DNA of 64,000 bases, taken from positions 16,489,753 to 16,553,752 of the forward strand of contig OY997643.1 in assembly GCA_963921795.1 (NCBI GenBank), in the 5' to 3' direction. A program made the position numbers and the translations under genes. Source of the stretch: Nannobrachium achirus (lineage: Eukaryota > Chordata > Actinopteri > Myctophiformes > Myctophidae). Below the pieces are notes generated by a model that ran no database searches, was not told the DNA's origin, and worked only from the letters and a program-made list of their open reading frames with translations. Positions 1-11,229 of this stretch are shown one piece after another. Numbering within the stretch: position 1 is the first letter of the stretch; each line of letters opens with the position of its first letter.

Positions 1-420
1 TGCTATACAGGTCACAGGTTAAACTGCATACTACACAGTGACTAGGGAGTCAGTCGCAGCCAATGAAATTCGTGCTGAATTCAGATGTCATGAAAGCTGT
101 GAAGAAGCTGTGAACAACACACTGCCCTACTTCATCATTCTGAGGCTCGATGGATTTTACATTGTCACACATTTTTAAGTTCTGTATCTGGTCAGGAGTT
201 TTTACTTCTCCAAATTAACTGCACAGAGCTGGCTGCATGACAATTTCAATGATGATGTCTGGGTTGTGAGCTGCACAGAATGTTAAGGTTCTATGCAAGG
301 CTACAATGCAAGCACCATTCATGTTAAAGAAATACGAATATTCAGTATGGGGTCCCTGCTTCATCTCTCTATCAGCTAATAGGTCCTTGGCTGGAAAAAC
401 ATTGAAGACCCCTTATCTAC
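1..420. other. No gene seen
   Basis: Moderately AT-rich unique-looking sequence. I found no open frame with protein-like composition and no splice-bounded exon I would defend on either strand. Confidence 0.4.
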
Positions 421-423
421 ATC

Positions 424-680
424 AGTGGTTCTCAACCTTTTCTGGCTGTGACCCCCCAAATAATCATATTTTAACTGGGGACTCCCCTACCCTGACGAGC
501 ACTATAAGAATTGAGGCATTACATTTTGTATAACACGGTTCTATTGTGAAAATAGCAGATCTACATGCTCGTGAGCATGTAGATCAGCTATTTTCACAAT
601 TTCAGCATAACATATTTGACAATTTGGCCAATGTTTAATTTGTCATTTTAGAGTTGGAGGGAGGGACTTACTAAGACACT
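424..680. mobile_element. Truncated hAT-like MITE with central hairpin
   Basis: It opens with the hAT-type terminus CAGTGGTTCTCAACC and carries a near-perfect hairpin at 543-600 (arms read outward from GTGAGCATGTAGATC). The same interior words (ATTACATTTTGTATAACACGG and the hairpin) recur in the complete copy at 55444-55917, so this is probably a 3'-truncated relative. The right end is not visible. Confidence 0.55.
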
Positions 681-877
681 TGGCACTTGTCAGTTAATAC
701 TCTTTCCGTCAAACATTTCTGGCCCACAGCCGAGCAAATATGGAATCTGTTGTTCTTAGAGCACACTATTTTTGTCACAACAGGACAAAGGGGAATAAAA
801 AGGCAGCGCGTGCCAAGTAAGTCCATCAGTTCTGAGTGGAAGGAAGTGCTCCGACCCTAATCACGTACCATTCGTCT

Positions 878-900
878 GCACACGCACACAAACACGCACG

Positions 901-942
<42 letters not shown>

Positions 943-1022
943 CGCACGCACTCACTCACACACACACACACAAACGCATGCACGCACGCACGCACGCACG
1001 CACGCTCACACACACACACACG

Positions 1023-1087
<65 letters not shown>

Positions 1088-1101
1088 ACACACACACACT
1101 C
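878..1101. repeat. CA/CACG microsatellite
   Basis: More than 200 bp of alternating purine-pyrimidine made of CA and CACG units. Histidine/threonine- and cysteine/valine-rich open frames across it are composition artefacts. The GC-alternating part has Z-DNA potential. Confidence 0.95.
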
Positions 1102-1580
1102 ACAGCCTTTATCACATACTTAAAGGAGAAGTGGACGTCAACCATACTAGTTTCATGAGAAAACCCTGTGAGAAACCCTTATCCATTATGATATGTTTTC
1201 ACCACAACCAGACCAGTGTAGTCTTGTAGTTTTACAGTAGCTACAGCTGATACTGTGTGGGTTTGAACACAGGAAACGAGTGGGAGGAGCAGTGGGGTTG
1301 GGGGTCTCTGGATGTCAGTCCCCAAGTCTTTGGTGTTTGGCGTTTCAAACCATCAACAAACAGCCGCCGCAGCCGCTGCTGTGCTGAGACTGACGCAAGC
1401 GAGGCGGACTGGCACGGCGCACAACAAACCACTCAGCGCACAATTGGAACAGGAAGCTCAGATGGAAATTAAGGCTCTTTCAGCGAGAGGGAGGCTGGCT
1501 CACTCACTGGGATGGTGACAAGACAGCCACACATTACTGTAACATTAGCACCCCATTGTAAGAGGATCAAACAAGTGTTA

Positions 1581-1606
1581 AACACACACACGCACGCGCA
1601 CGCACA

Positions 1607-1674
<68 letters not shown>
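1581..1674. repeat. CA/CACG microsatellite
   Basis: CACG units followed by about 25 CA dinucleotides; not coding. Confidence 0.95.
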
Positions 1675-1676
<2 letters not shown>

Positions 1677-1813
1677 TCCAGTTGTTCCTGGATGCATGGG
1701 ATTAAGGTGGTGTAGTTTAATAGAGTGAAAGTAAAACTAAAAGGCATTGGATTTTGTAACAAACGAAAAAGAAAAAAAGCTGAATTGGATATTTCACTTC
1801 TTCATTATTTCAG

Positions 1814-1888
1814 GGTTATTCCTGATCAATGAATTCTTCTCCTCTGGTAGATTTCTTCTTACAGAAGAAGATAAGGACACTTTAAGAG
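1814..1888 (+). other. Candidate non-coding 5' exon upstream of the P2RY13-like gene
   Basis: A pyrimidine-rich acceptor ending TTATTTCAG precedes position 1814 and a strong donor AAGAG|GTAAGG follows 1888. The segment has no long frame. The P2RY13-like start codon lies 19 nt after an acceptor at 3608, so at least one upstream non-coding exon is required; this is the best-looking candidate. Splice-site appearance alone supports it. Confidence 0.25.
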
Positions 1889-2254
1889 GTAAGGCTTTCC
1901 AATATCTGTCTCATATATAGCCTATAAAACTGTTCTAATTGACTTTCTGTGTATAACAATGAGTATGACACTATACGTTAAGAGCAGGCCTATGTCTTGG
2001 TCACCATGGCACCTGCTTCTGCCCTGCATGTTATTTGCAGCTGTCGAGGTTTTCAATGTAAAGCCGGCACTAAACAGATTACCGGTGCCTTGTTAGTGAC
2101 AGAGCCAGAATTCACTGGTAACGGACAGATGCTAATTAACTGAGGCCCTAATTGGGAACAAGGAACATGCTTTACATTTGCTGGTATTGAGACTTATTAT
2201 TCGACCATAAAACCATGGAAACCATTATTGGACGGTGTTGCCTAAAGCTAGTGC

Positions 2255-2690
2255 AAGGGTCTTCAAAAGGGGGTACGGGACCCCTAGGGGGTCCTCAGAG
2301 TTACTACAGGGGGTCCTCCAAATCTTTGTGTGATAGAAAGAAAAAGAAATCTCCCTTTTATAAAAAAAAATAGCAGATCTACAAGCAAAAATAGCAGATC
2401 TACAAGCTCACAATGCCTTGCGCTGCGAGGCATTGTGAGCTTGTAGATCGGCTATTTTCGGCAAAGAGGTTTGGTGTAGATGGAGAAGTATTGACAGTTC
2501 AAGACGTTTAATGGTTAAATATCTGAAAACACAAATTGACATGAATCCAAAATACACTGATGACTGTGCTGTCAAACAATGAAACTATATGGAATCTATG
2601 AAAAGGTTGTGGGGTCCCTGCTTCATCTCTCTCTCAACTAAGGGGTCCTTGGCCTGAAAACGTAGAAGACCCCTGCTCTAGTGTTTGTCA
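2255..2690. mobile_element. hAT-like MITE with central hairpin
   Basis: The ends contain inverted GGGTCTTC / GAAGACCCC and several GGGGTCCT words typical of dispersed hAT MITEs. The hairpin module is near 2381-2462, and its left 25 bp occur twice in tandem (2368 and 2388). Boundaries are approximate. Confidence 0.55.
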
Positions 2691-2802
2691 ACGGGGCAGT
2701 GCAACCCCACTGACACAAGAATGACAGAGGGTCTTAGATGCATTTTAGGAAGGGGGGCGTTGAGGTATTTTTGTTTTGTTTTGCTTGCTTGTTTGTTTGT
2801 TG

Positions 2803-2833
2803 GTTGGTTGGTTGATTGATTGTTTGTTTGAAA

Positions 2834-2889
<56 letters not shown>
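2803..2889. repeat. (GATT)n tetranucleotide repeat
   Basis: GATT/GTTT units, purest between 2834 and 2886. Confidence 0.9.
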
Positions 2890-3627
2890 TTGTGCTCTCT
2901 AGGCTAATAATGATATCCAACAGTCCAGTTTAATAAAATAGCTGATATTGAGTATTTAGTGAGATGTTTTTTTTCTTCTTAACTAACACAAAGACATTTT
3001 CCCGGGCAGAAATTAGCCTTTATTTTAATTGGTTACAACATTTAAATGTTGAAATTATCCTAATTTTAATATAGTTGTCAGTGTTATTACATTTTGGTCC
3101 AAAATGCAAAACTGCCTTTCAGCCTATACAAAAATACAACTCTTTATTGTTGGACAAAATGTATTTATCCATCCATCATGTATTTAGAGAGGGTTTGATC
3201 TCTGTGAATGGTAAATGGTAAACGGTGCATTTACATAGCGCTTTTTTATCACCATCATCATCATCATCATTTATTTAACTCACGACCATGATCACATGGT
3301 AATAGAGCACAGATTACATTGACAGTATACAATATACAATACAATACAATATTCAAACAGACGAACTGTAGCCAAAAAGGGGGCATGGCAAACATTATTT
3401 TCACAAGGGCATAACACTCTTTAGGAAAGCACCCAATTTACAAATAACTTTTGCCTTGTCGGTTTGTAACGCGCTTTACATAGATTCCAACGCGCTTACC
3501 TTTACATAGATTGTACTGGTGATTACATTCACCCATGTACCTGTAAATTCATTCTCTTTCTCTCTATATCCTCTTTCTTTCCTCTCTGAACGTCCTCCTC
3601 CTCTCCAGGTCCAGCGGGGCTGAGAAG

Positions 3628-3810
3628 ATGAACGTCTCCATATCCAACAGCTCGGTGAGGTGCCTCCGGGACACCAGTGTGACGGGGTTGGTTTTCCCCT
3701 GCCTCTACAGCGTGCTGTTCCTGGTGGCGCTGGCCCTCAACAGCCTGGCGGCCTGGATCTTCTTCAGCATCCCCAGCACCTCCACCTTCGTGGTCTACCT
3801 GAAGAACGTG
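3628..3810 (+). CDS. p2ry13: p2ry13-like coding exon 1
   Basis: 61 codons: extracellular N-terminus, TM1 and first intracellular loop, ending YLKNV. Donor GTG|GTGCGT at 3811, phase 0. Confidence 0.88.
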
Positions 3811-6800
3811 GTGCGTGAAGCAAGGCATTATGCACTGGGAGTGCTGTTTGTCAGTGCAGAGCCCAACTTTCAACAGCTGTAAAAAAAAATCCCCTAGGAA
3901 TTTTGAATTTCAAACTTTGTTAGATGTGTTACTAGACACCTTTACAAACACATTGGTGAAGACGCAAAAAAAGTTAGACCAAGGCACTCTTGAGGGACAG
4001 TTAAAAAGCCTTTATTTTAGGGCTAATGCATGGCAAGACATTTTAAAAATTCACCTACGCGTTGCGTTGTTTTTCAGGGTGACAATCACCTCAAGAGTGC
4101 CTTGGTCTAACTTTTTTCGCATCAATTGTGTCACCTGGCTACCAAAGAGCACCTTGCATGGGAGATTACTCCTTATGCTGCATTCACACTGAGAGAAGCC
4201 AAGCTAATGGTTGGCTTGGTAATTCAATGTAATCTCTATGCAAACCAGCTTTTAAAATGTCCAAGCTTTTTTTTTCAGCTTGGAAATTTTAAAGCTGGTT
4301 TGCATAGAGATTACATTGAATTACCAAGCCAACCGCTTGGCTTTTCGATATGTGAATGAGGCATTACTCTTTGTTTTCTACATAGGTGAAGCCATTTCTC
4401 GGTAAGGAATTTATCCCCAGATTTGACATTATTCTGATAACATTCCCTGACTTTCCCCTTCTAGGTGGTGGCCGACATGCTGATGACCCTCACCATCCCC
4501 GTGCGGGTGCTGAGCGACGCGGGCGTGGGCTCCTGGCGCCTGCGGGCCTTCTACTGCCGCTACTCGGCCGTGCTCTTCTACCTCTCCATGTACATCAGCA
4601 TCCTGCTGCTGGGCCTCATCAGCCTGGACCGCTACCTGAAGATCGTGCGTCCGTTCGGGAAGTGCTCCCTGCAGCACGTCAGGGTGGGCCAGCTGCTCAG
4701 CGCCACCGTGTGGGTGGTGATGCTGCTGCTGGCGCTGCCCAACGCCATCCTGAGCAACCAGACGCCGCAGCTCTCCGCCGGCGCCAAGCTGAAGTGCACC
4801 GCCCTGAAGAGCGAGCTGGGCCTGCTCTGGCACGAAGGCTTCAACTACTTCTGTCAGGTAGACGTCAGTTTGTTTGGGGGAAACCTGTGGCACATACTGT
4901 ATGTCCAAAGCTATTACGTTTCAGGATCTGGGGAAAAAATAACCTGCATTCCAATCTCCAATCTCTTGTTAATACTTTTCATTTGTTGAATATTTATTTT
5001 AATATAAATAATTATTGAAAATACTGGAGCGCTCGGTACAAGCGGCCCGCTTGGTGAGGACAGTCATCACCAGCGAGGGTGAATACTCTTATATTAAAGA
5101 CCTAGTGAAATGAAAAATAAATGTTTTTCACACTTTTTAGCCAATATGCAAAAAAAAAAAGAAGAAGAATTGTGTATTTTTATATCAAAAGTCCCTAAAT
5201 AGCAGGCAGCCTGGTTGTGTCTTTCTGCCTTGCTAATGATGGCTAAAAACAAAACATTAGGCATCACATGACTCAGATTTTACTGAAGGGCTGGTCCCTT
5301 CTGATTGGTTCAGAAACACACAGGCTTGCGTATCAGACGGAAACTTCAAAATAAAATGCCCAAAATAACCATTTCACTGGGTCTTTAAATCGGTGAGAAC
5401 AGACTAGAGCCCCTTAAGTTAGGAACTCTAGGCAAAACAGTTCAAATGACTGAAGCGTGGCCGACTGAAGCGTGGCCGCTGCGGACTCGAGCCACGAGAG
5501 GCACCGCCGAGCGAGCCGTTAGGCAAGCGAGTCGCTGTGTCGCTCACGTTCGAGTTAGGATTAAGGGACAGAATCGTAAATTGATGCCGGATTTGACCGG
5601 GTCCGACCGGGCTGCTGTAGCGAGCGTTCTAGTATTCCTCTCAACCAACCAGAGAGGAGAATGCCGTGGGTGAGTGTGGAAGCAGAACAAAGGCTCCCCA
5701 ACAAACGTTGGCATCTCAGTGACGTGAATGCTTTTGTCTTGGGGTTCCCATTGATGCATTGTGTGCTGCAGGTGGTGTTCTGGGGAACGCTGGCGCTCAT
5801 GGCGGTCTGCTACACCTTCATCAGCAGGAAGGTGTACGAGTCCTACAAAGCCTCCCGGAGCAGCTCCAAGGCAGCCAGCCGACGCACCAAAGCTAAGGTC
5901 TGAGTAGTGTTGGTTTCTACGCCTAAAACTATTATGAAAAATCATCCTCGACTGCCTGTTTTCACTGAGGAAAACTAAATAAGAACTAAATACAAAAACT
6001 AAGCTATGGTGACTAAAAACTAAGACTAAATATTGACCATTTCGTCAACAAATAATAGGGATTGACTAGTGGAGAAGAGATCCAGTAGACTAAAAGACAA
6101 GTCATTTTATGTTTGGTTGCTCTCGGGTGTTGCGCTCTTAAAATAGCAGATCTACAAGCTCACAGCGTGTCGCAACGTGTTGTGAACTTGTAGATCGGCT
6201 ATTCTCAGAGCGCAACCAAATGTAAATCAAGGCACCGCCAAAACACATTTTAGTCGTCTAAATCAACTCCAGATTTAGTCAACTAACATCTTATGATATT
6301 TAGTCAGCTGAAACTAGACCACAACTAAAACATTTCAGATGACTAAAATATGACTCAAATTAAATTACATTTTATTCAAAAGACTATACGGGCCCTATTT
6401 TCATCTATGCCTTACCCCTTATCCCTAAATGTCTTTGCCTTTTTTTTTTTACTATTTTGAAAAACATGTAAAAATACTTCAAATAGACGATATACAAGCT
6501 CACAACATGTTGATATAGATCGGCTAGTTAAACTACGGTATTTCAATTTTTTTAAGGCATGGAAGAATATAGGGCCCTATGACTAAAACCAAATCAACAT
6601 TTCCTGTCCAAACCGACTCTCCAGGTGTTCGTGGTGGTGGCGGTGTTCTTCGTGTGCTTCGCCCCCTTCCACTTCGCCCGCGTGCCCTACACGCTGACGC
6701 AGACGCGCAGCGACACCAGCGACAACCGCTGCCGCTCCGAGAACGCCCTCTACATCGCCAAGGAGACCACGCTGTGGCTGTCGGCCACCAACGTGTGCCT

Positions 6801-6981
6801 GGACCCGCTCATCTACGTCTTCCTCTGCAAGGTGTTCCGCCGGCGGCTCACCGCCACCTTCAGCCGCAAGCCCCCGCCCCCGCCCGCGGGCCCCGCCGAG
6901 TCCTCCACCGCCACGCAGCTGGAGATGTCCCAGATCGTCCACGGCAACAACAGGGCGCCCTACAGCGACACGCCTCCGTAA
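3628..6981 (+). CDS. p2ry13: P2Y purinoceptor 13-like receptor, four coding exons
   Basis: Joining 3628-3810, 4465-4857, 5772-5897 and 6625-6981 gives 352 codons, close to the 350 or so residues usual for P2Y12/13/14 receptors, which are Gi-coupled plasma-membrane receptors for ADP and related nucleotides. Visible landmarks: N-glycosylation sequons at Asn2 and Asn7; Cys12 and Cys270 (extracellular pair); Cys92 and Cys172 (TM3-ECL2 pair); DRY at 116-118; FHFAR with His250 and Arg253 (nucleotide-binding HxxR motif); KETTLWL with Lys280; DPLIY near 294. TM6-TM7 wording ([32 protein letters not shown]) favours P2RY13 over P2RY12 or P2RY14. All three introns are phase 0 with GT-AG ends. Mammalian P2RY13 has an uninterrupted coding exon, so this split structure is unusual. 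The ATG lies 19 nt inside an exon whose acceptor is CTCTCCAG. Confidence 0.9.
3963..4120. mobile_element. TIR MITE in p2ry13-like intron 1
   Basis: Inverted termini of about 33 bp (CGCAAAAAAAGTTAGACC reading inward from the left and its complement ending at 4120) bound a 158-bp segment without coding sense. Confidence 0.75.
4176..4365. mobile_element. Fold-back element in p2ry13-like intron 1
   Basis: A near-perfect palindrome: arms of about 90 bp, for example AAGCCAAGC...GGTAATTCAATG on the left and the complement on the right, around a short T-rich loop near 4270. It lies only 55 bp beyond the previous MITE. Confidence 0.85.
4465..4857 (+). CDS. p2ry13: p2ry13-like coding exon 2
   Basis: 131 codons covering TM2, TM3 with DRY, TM4 and ECL2, ending NYFCQ. 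Acceptor CCCTTCTAG, donor CAG|GTAGAC; phase 0 on both sides. Confidence 0.9.
5772..5897 (+). CDS. p2ry13: p2ry13-like coding exon 3
   Basis: 42 codons, TM5 and the basic third intracellular loop ([14 protein letters not shown]...RTKAK). Acceptor GTGCTGCAG, donor AAG|GTCTGA; phase 0. Confidence 0.9.
5905..6621. mobile_element. hAT-like element (CAGTGTT family) filling p2ry13-like intron 3
   Basis: It is homologous along its length to the copy at 28853-29338: it shares the AAACTAAGACTAAATATTGA words, a central hairpin (about 6132-6216), CTTATGATATTTAGTC and terminal GACTAAAACCAAATCAA. Its imperfect inverted ends (TAGTGTTGGTTT and the complement of AAACCGACTCTC) lie 7 nt inside the donor and about 3 nt inside the acceptor of intron 3 (5898-6624). 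A smaller TIR element with GGGCCCTAT termini (about 6390-6577) is nested in it. Confidence 0.75.
6625..6981 (+). CDS. p2ry13: p2ry13-like coding exon 4
   Basis: 118 codons plus TAA: TM6, ECL3, TM7 and a cytoplasmic tail with a proline run and ending TPP. The acceptor is GACTCTCCAG. The GC content is far above that of the flanking intron. Confidence 0.9.
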   Translation: MFVVVAVFFVCFAPFHFARVPYTLTQTRSDTSDNRCRSENALYIAKETTLWLSATNVCLDPLIYVFLCKVFRRRLTATFSRKPPPPPAGPAESSTATQLEMSQIVHGNNRAPYSDTPP

Positions 6982-7077
6982 CCTCTGCCCGTGGTCGATG
7001 AGAAAACCCCAATTACTGGACTCGGTTTGGTAGCTGCACGCTGTATTGTACTGTGGGGAAGATGAGTCATTGTACTT

Positions 7078-7602
7078 TGCTCCTTTCGGAACCTCTCCCT
7101 CCGCTATGCAGCTCCGAGATGAGGTTCCTCACAAAAGCCATCCACAATCCTTTGTGGGGAAGCTCCGCCGTCAGGAACACTTCTTACATTTTGTGAACAT
7201 CCTATCCTAACATCATCTGTTTACTTCTCAAACGTGGAAGAAAATCAAAGCAGCTTGTTGAAATAAAGAGTTTATATCGCTCATTTTGTCAGCCAGTGCA
7301 TTATTTTCCCCATGCACTCTTATTCATTGTGTCTATACCACGTGACCAGGGGAGGTAGTAATGTCTAAAAAACATGGCACCGGCTGACAAAATAAGCGAT
7401 ATAAAATGTTTATTTCAACACACTGCTTAAATTTTCTTCCACGCTTGAGAAGAACCTTTACTTTTTGGATAGAATGTTCACAAAAGGTAAGAAGTGTTCG
7501 CGAACGGAGGAGCTTACCCGCAACGGACCGATTGTGGATGACAAGAGTGAGGAACCTCATCTCGGAGCTGCATAGCGGACGGAGAGGTTCTGAAAGGAGT
7601 TA
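7078..7602. mobile_element. Large fold-back element in the p2ry13-like 3' flank
   Basis: Two arms of roughly 220 bp are near-exact inverted copies (left CGCTATGCAGCTCCGAG, right CTCGGAGCTGCATAGCG) around a loop near 7300-7380. It starts 97 bp after the stop codon, so the 3' UTR probably includes the left arm. Confidence 0.88.
7262..7267 (+). terminator. Candidate poly(A) signal for the p2ry13-like gene
   Basis: AATAAA lies 281 bp after the stop codon, inside the left arm of the fold-back element. The arm may therefore supply the polyadenylation signal. Confidence 0.4.
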
Positions 7603-7903
7603 CACTGTTACTCTATATGAGTCTGAAAAGTGGCATTTTTGTGCAAGCATACTGTTTCTTCGGGAGAGGTCAAAACTCAAGCAACATTTGTGGTATCGTC
7701 TCTGTCGGCTGGAAACCTCATTATGTCCAAAACTGTTACTTTTCAGGATTCAAATTCAAATCCTACAAGCTCAAACCTTTTCAAGCTTGTGGATCTGATG
7801 CTTTTGATGCTTTTGTGTGATCAAAAACACAAAACATTAGAATATGGAGACAGGAGGTTTCTGTCCGACAGCGACAATATAACAGATCTTTATTGTTAGA
7901 CTT

Positions 7904-7962
7904 GCACTGCACTGCACTGCACTGCACTGCACTGCACTGCACTGCACTGCACTGCACTGCAT
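7904..7962. repeat. (CACTG)n pentanucleotide repeat
   Basis: About eleven tandem GCACT units. Confidence 0.95.
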
Positions 7963-8279
7963 TGTAGGCCCTGAAGGTGCCTCATTGGTAGATACTGCAG
8001 GTGTGTGGATGTAGTATTTGGTTGTCTGTATGTATTATTATTTTTCTTTTTACACAACACCGAGGATTGAAGGTTACTACGCACAAGCAGTGTTGCTGTG
8101 TTTTGACCTCTTTAGACCCCCCCCCCCCCCCCTCCATGCACCTTAGAAGTAGCCAGTAGGTGAAGTTGTGCCAGAAAGCTCTCCGCTGCTTAAATAGTGT
8201 TTCAATTGCAAAGACTGTAGACGGGGATGTGAAGGTCAAAGGAATACAGAAGCCTCTTATGTCCATAATTTAACTTTTT

Positions 8280-8690
8280 GTGTTTCTTTCGTGAAAGTAC
8301 TTTTTTTTTCTTTTTTTATTAAAAGTAGCAATACCACAAATACACAAAGTACCCAGTATACAGAATGGCCCATTTTTGTATTACAACCATATACTGGATT
8401 GTTAGAAGTAACGCATTAATGTGTTCCTCACTTTAATGTTGCAGCTGGTAACAGTAATGACTACTTTAATAATATTTCATAATTTATCAGTTAATGTATT
8501 TTTTGTATTACTCAATCTGCAAAGTGACTAGCAACTAAATCTGTAATATATTTGTTGTGTAAAAAGTACAATATTTCCCTCTGAGATTAAAAGTGGAATA
8601 GAAGTATTAAAATGTATGCTCAAGTAAAAGTACCATACAATTGTACAGTACTTACAGTACAGTACTTGAGCTCTATCACTAGTGTGACGG
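8280..8690. repeat. Dispersed TIR-type repeat
   Basis: AT-rich sequence with inverted GAAAGTACTTTT / CAAGTAAAAGTACC words near its ends. No coding sense. Confidence 0.4.
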
Positions 8691-9034
8691 GACATTAGTA
8701 ATTATACATCAGAATTTAAAAAAGGAACTATTTTTGATACAGTGCATTACTGTGTGAGCAGCAGCTGTCCAACTCATTTCCTCATCCCTGCTTACTATCT
8801 CTGTGCTCTTCCTCCGTATTCCTAATCTCTCACCAACTGGACTTCCCCTTCGTAACACTTCAGCAGAGTGGGAAACAACTTGACACACATTTTCTCCAAG
8901 TTAAAATGTGACTGACTACTACGGCCAGGGCCAAGTGATAACACACTGTACAGGAAGCCAGGGGCATCACAATGGGGGAAAGAGTGGGAGTGAGTTACTA
9001 AGAGGGGCCTTAATTATTTTACACTTTAGCTGTT

Positions 9035-9430
9035 GAAAAATAGCAGATATACAAGCTCACGTGCCGCACTGCTAGCTTGTAGATCTGCTATTTTTGAAAA
9101 GTCGTGAAAATGTGTGCACTTCAAATCTTTGAATATGTATTTTTTAAGCGAACATTTGTCCTTCACAAGAAATAGGTTGAGCATCACTGACATAGAAACA
9201 TATGTTTTTCAAAAAATATCAGATCTACAAGCTCGCAGCGTGGCACTCGGTGCCGCGCTGTGAGCTTGTATATCTGCTATTTTTCAATGGTTAAAGCACA
9301 ACATAATGCATAATAATGCGTTCCCAGTGTAAATGGGTTAAAACCCTCTCCCCCTATGAAGAACATTCATGGGGGGCCCGCAGTGAATCCTTGTACCCAG
9401 GGCCCAGGATTTGGTGCGACACCCCTGAAG
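9035..9430. mobile_element. hAT-like repeat (GGGGCGTCAC family) with two hairpins
   Basis: Two hairpin modules (9035-9096 and 9211-9286) are followed by GGGGGGCCCGCAGTG and GACACCCCTG. The same order, inverted, forms the complete copy at 53105-53631. The left boundary is uncertain. Confidence 0.65.
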
Positions 9431-9846
9431 GAAGTGTTGGCCTCCAACGGACGGACACTGCTTATGGACCACAGCTTCTGTGCAAACAAAACATTCCTGC
9501 ACCGTCTAATAGCCTCCATACTGTTGGGTACTGATGGTATTTTGTTGGTGTGATGAAATAAAGTTTAAATTAATTTAAAAGTGCTTTACATCTGGTAAAA
9601 GTGTAGGCTATGCTAGTATACAGTATTATGCAAAAGTTCAAATATGTTTATTTTGGGGGTCACGGCCTAAGAAGGTTTGAGAACGCCTGTACTCTGTGAC
9701 CTCCATCTGAAAAAATTTGACCAGGGACCCCCAGAAGAGGGGGACACAATTCAGATCTATAAGCTTGCAGCGCTGCACAGAGGGACAGGCTGTGAGCTTA
9801 TCTGCTGAATCTGCAGTTGTCTAGAAATGAAAATCCACAAATCACT

Positions 9847-9851
9847 GTGTA

Positions 9852-9896
<45 letters not shown>

Positions 9897-9920
9897 GTAT
9901 GTGTCTGTCTGTCTGTCCAT
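9847..9920. repeat. (CTGT)n tetranucleotide repeat
   Basis: CTGT units with a few interruptions. Confidence 0.95.
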
Positions 9921-9949
9921 GTCCCTTTAATCAATATGACATCATATAT

Positions 9950-11130
9950 ACTGTAGCTAACATCATCGACTGGCCTCCACGTACTTGTGTGTCAGTTAAA
10001 GGGTACTACACTAAATAGTGATAATGGGTACAACGGGTATATTGCATACCTGCATGCAAGTAATACTTGATTGCTGTTTTATCATCAGAGTTTAATTGTG
10101 TAAATGGCTCTTCTACTATGAGCCAGCTGCTGTTGAGTGTAGCCTACATTTTGTTTGTTTTCTTGCATGAATACCATTCCTTTCATAGACAAACACTGGA
10201 TGTTCATCAAAGCATGCTTATTTATTTAAGGGCCCTAACCCTCTGCCACCACCACCACCACCAGCTCAGAACCCCTGCTTGAAATATGTTCCCACGACCA
10301 TGAGTCACACCCATATCAGAGCCTGTCTTTTTTTAATATAGATGTTTCATTTCACTTTTTTTCTTTTTTATGATGTTCTGTAAAGCCCTTTGAGACTGTG
10401 GCAGAGGGTAAGGGCTGTGTGTGGACATGATTTCTTGTATCAAACTAAAAAAGGATACAATGTAGGAGGTCGAGACGTTTTGGGTATAGTGATGTTATAT
10501 TCACGAGTATCATTAGGCCATGGATGCACTGGATCTCTCCTACTCATTCTGAACTGCTGCTCCTCCAAATGTGGTGTCACAAAACTGAAGCACAGCCATT
10601 TAGTCTGAATAGTACTAGACAGACCGTCTCCATTTTAGTCTAGATTAAATTATTTTGTCTCAAAACAGGGGATCTGAATCCTATTGTTTTCTATTAGAGA
10701 AAGGGCAATGAGTCAATGACACACATTGAAGCCATTCCCCATTATATATGATATTGACATTAGTATATTTTACCTTTGTGCACAGCATAAATAGAATAAA
10801 CAAACACATACAGTATCATGGAAGTAGTGAAACTTGCAGATCTATAGTATTAGCTAACAGCGTGTCACATTGTGACACGTTGTGAGATAGATCTACTTCT
10901 AGATCAGTAGATATTTGTTTCTTTTCACTGGCAGCATTTTATACACAGCTGGAGATAATTAGTCTGGACTCCACCTTGTCAAGGGGTGTATTAAATAAAG
11001 AACAAATGAATAAATAGACTACATATACCTTTAACCCTGATGCAATTATATTAGAAAATGTCCATGAACTACAGGTAAGTAATGGTCTATTCTTCACAGT
11101 ATAAATTAATATCCTTAGCAATTGTGATAT
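9950..11130. other. No gene seen
   Basis: AT-rich intergenic DNA with a short CCA run (10245-10262) and a degraded hairpin copy near 10835-10910. No supported exon. Confidence 0.4.
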
Positions 11131-11206
11131 GAATTACCAAATTCACATCACAACCCCCCTCTGCCATCCTGGCTATATGGTCCAGCCCAATTACACTGGA
11201 CAACTG

Positions 11207-11229
11207 GGGGGGGGGGGGGGGGGGGGGGG
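11207..11229. repeat. Poly-G tract
   Basis: An uninterrupted run of 23 G inside a repeat that ends GGTTGATAACCACTG; the flank looks hAT-derived. Confidence 0.9.

Noticed and set aside
836..1229. Histidine/threonine-rich and cysteine/valine-rich open frames
   Set aside because: They are translations of CA/CACG microsatellites, open in several frames on both strands.
3808..4472. Target duplication around p2ry13-like intron 1 (GTGGTG on both sides)
   Set aside because: The exon there encodes consecutive valines (GTG repeats), so the match is expected without any insertion.
4386..5018. Alternative 210-codon frame overlapping p2ry13-like exon 2
   Set aside because: Proline/alanine/arginine-rich shadow of the GC-rich receptor exon; the frame carrying DRY and the TM segments is the real one.
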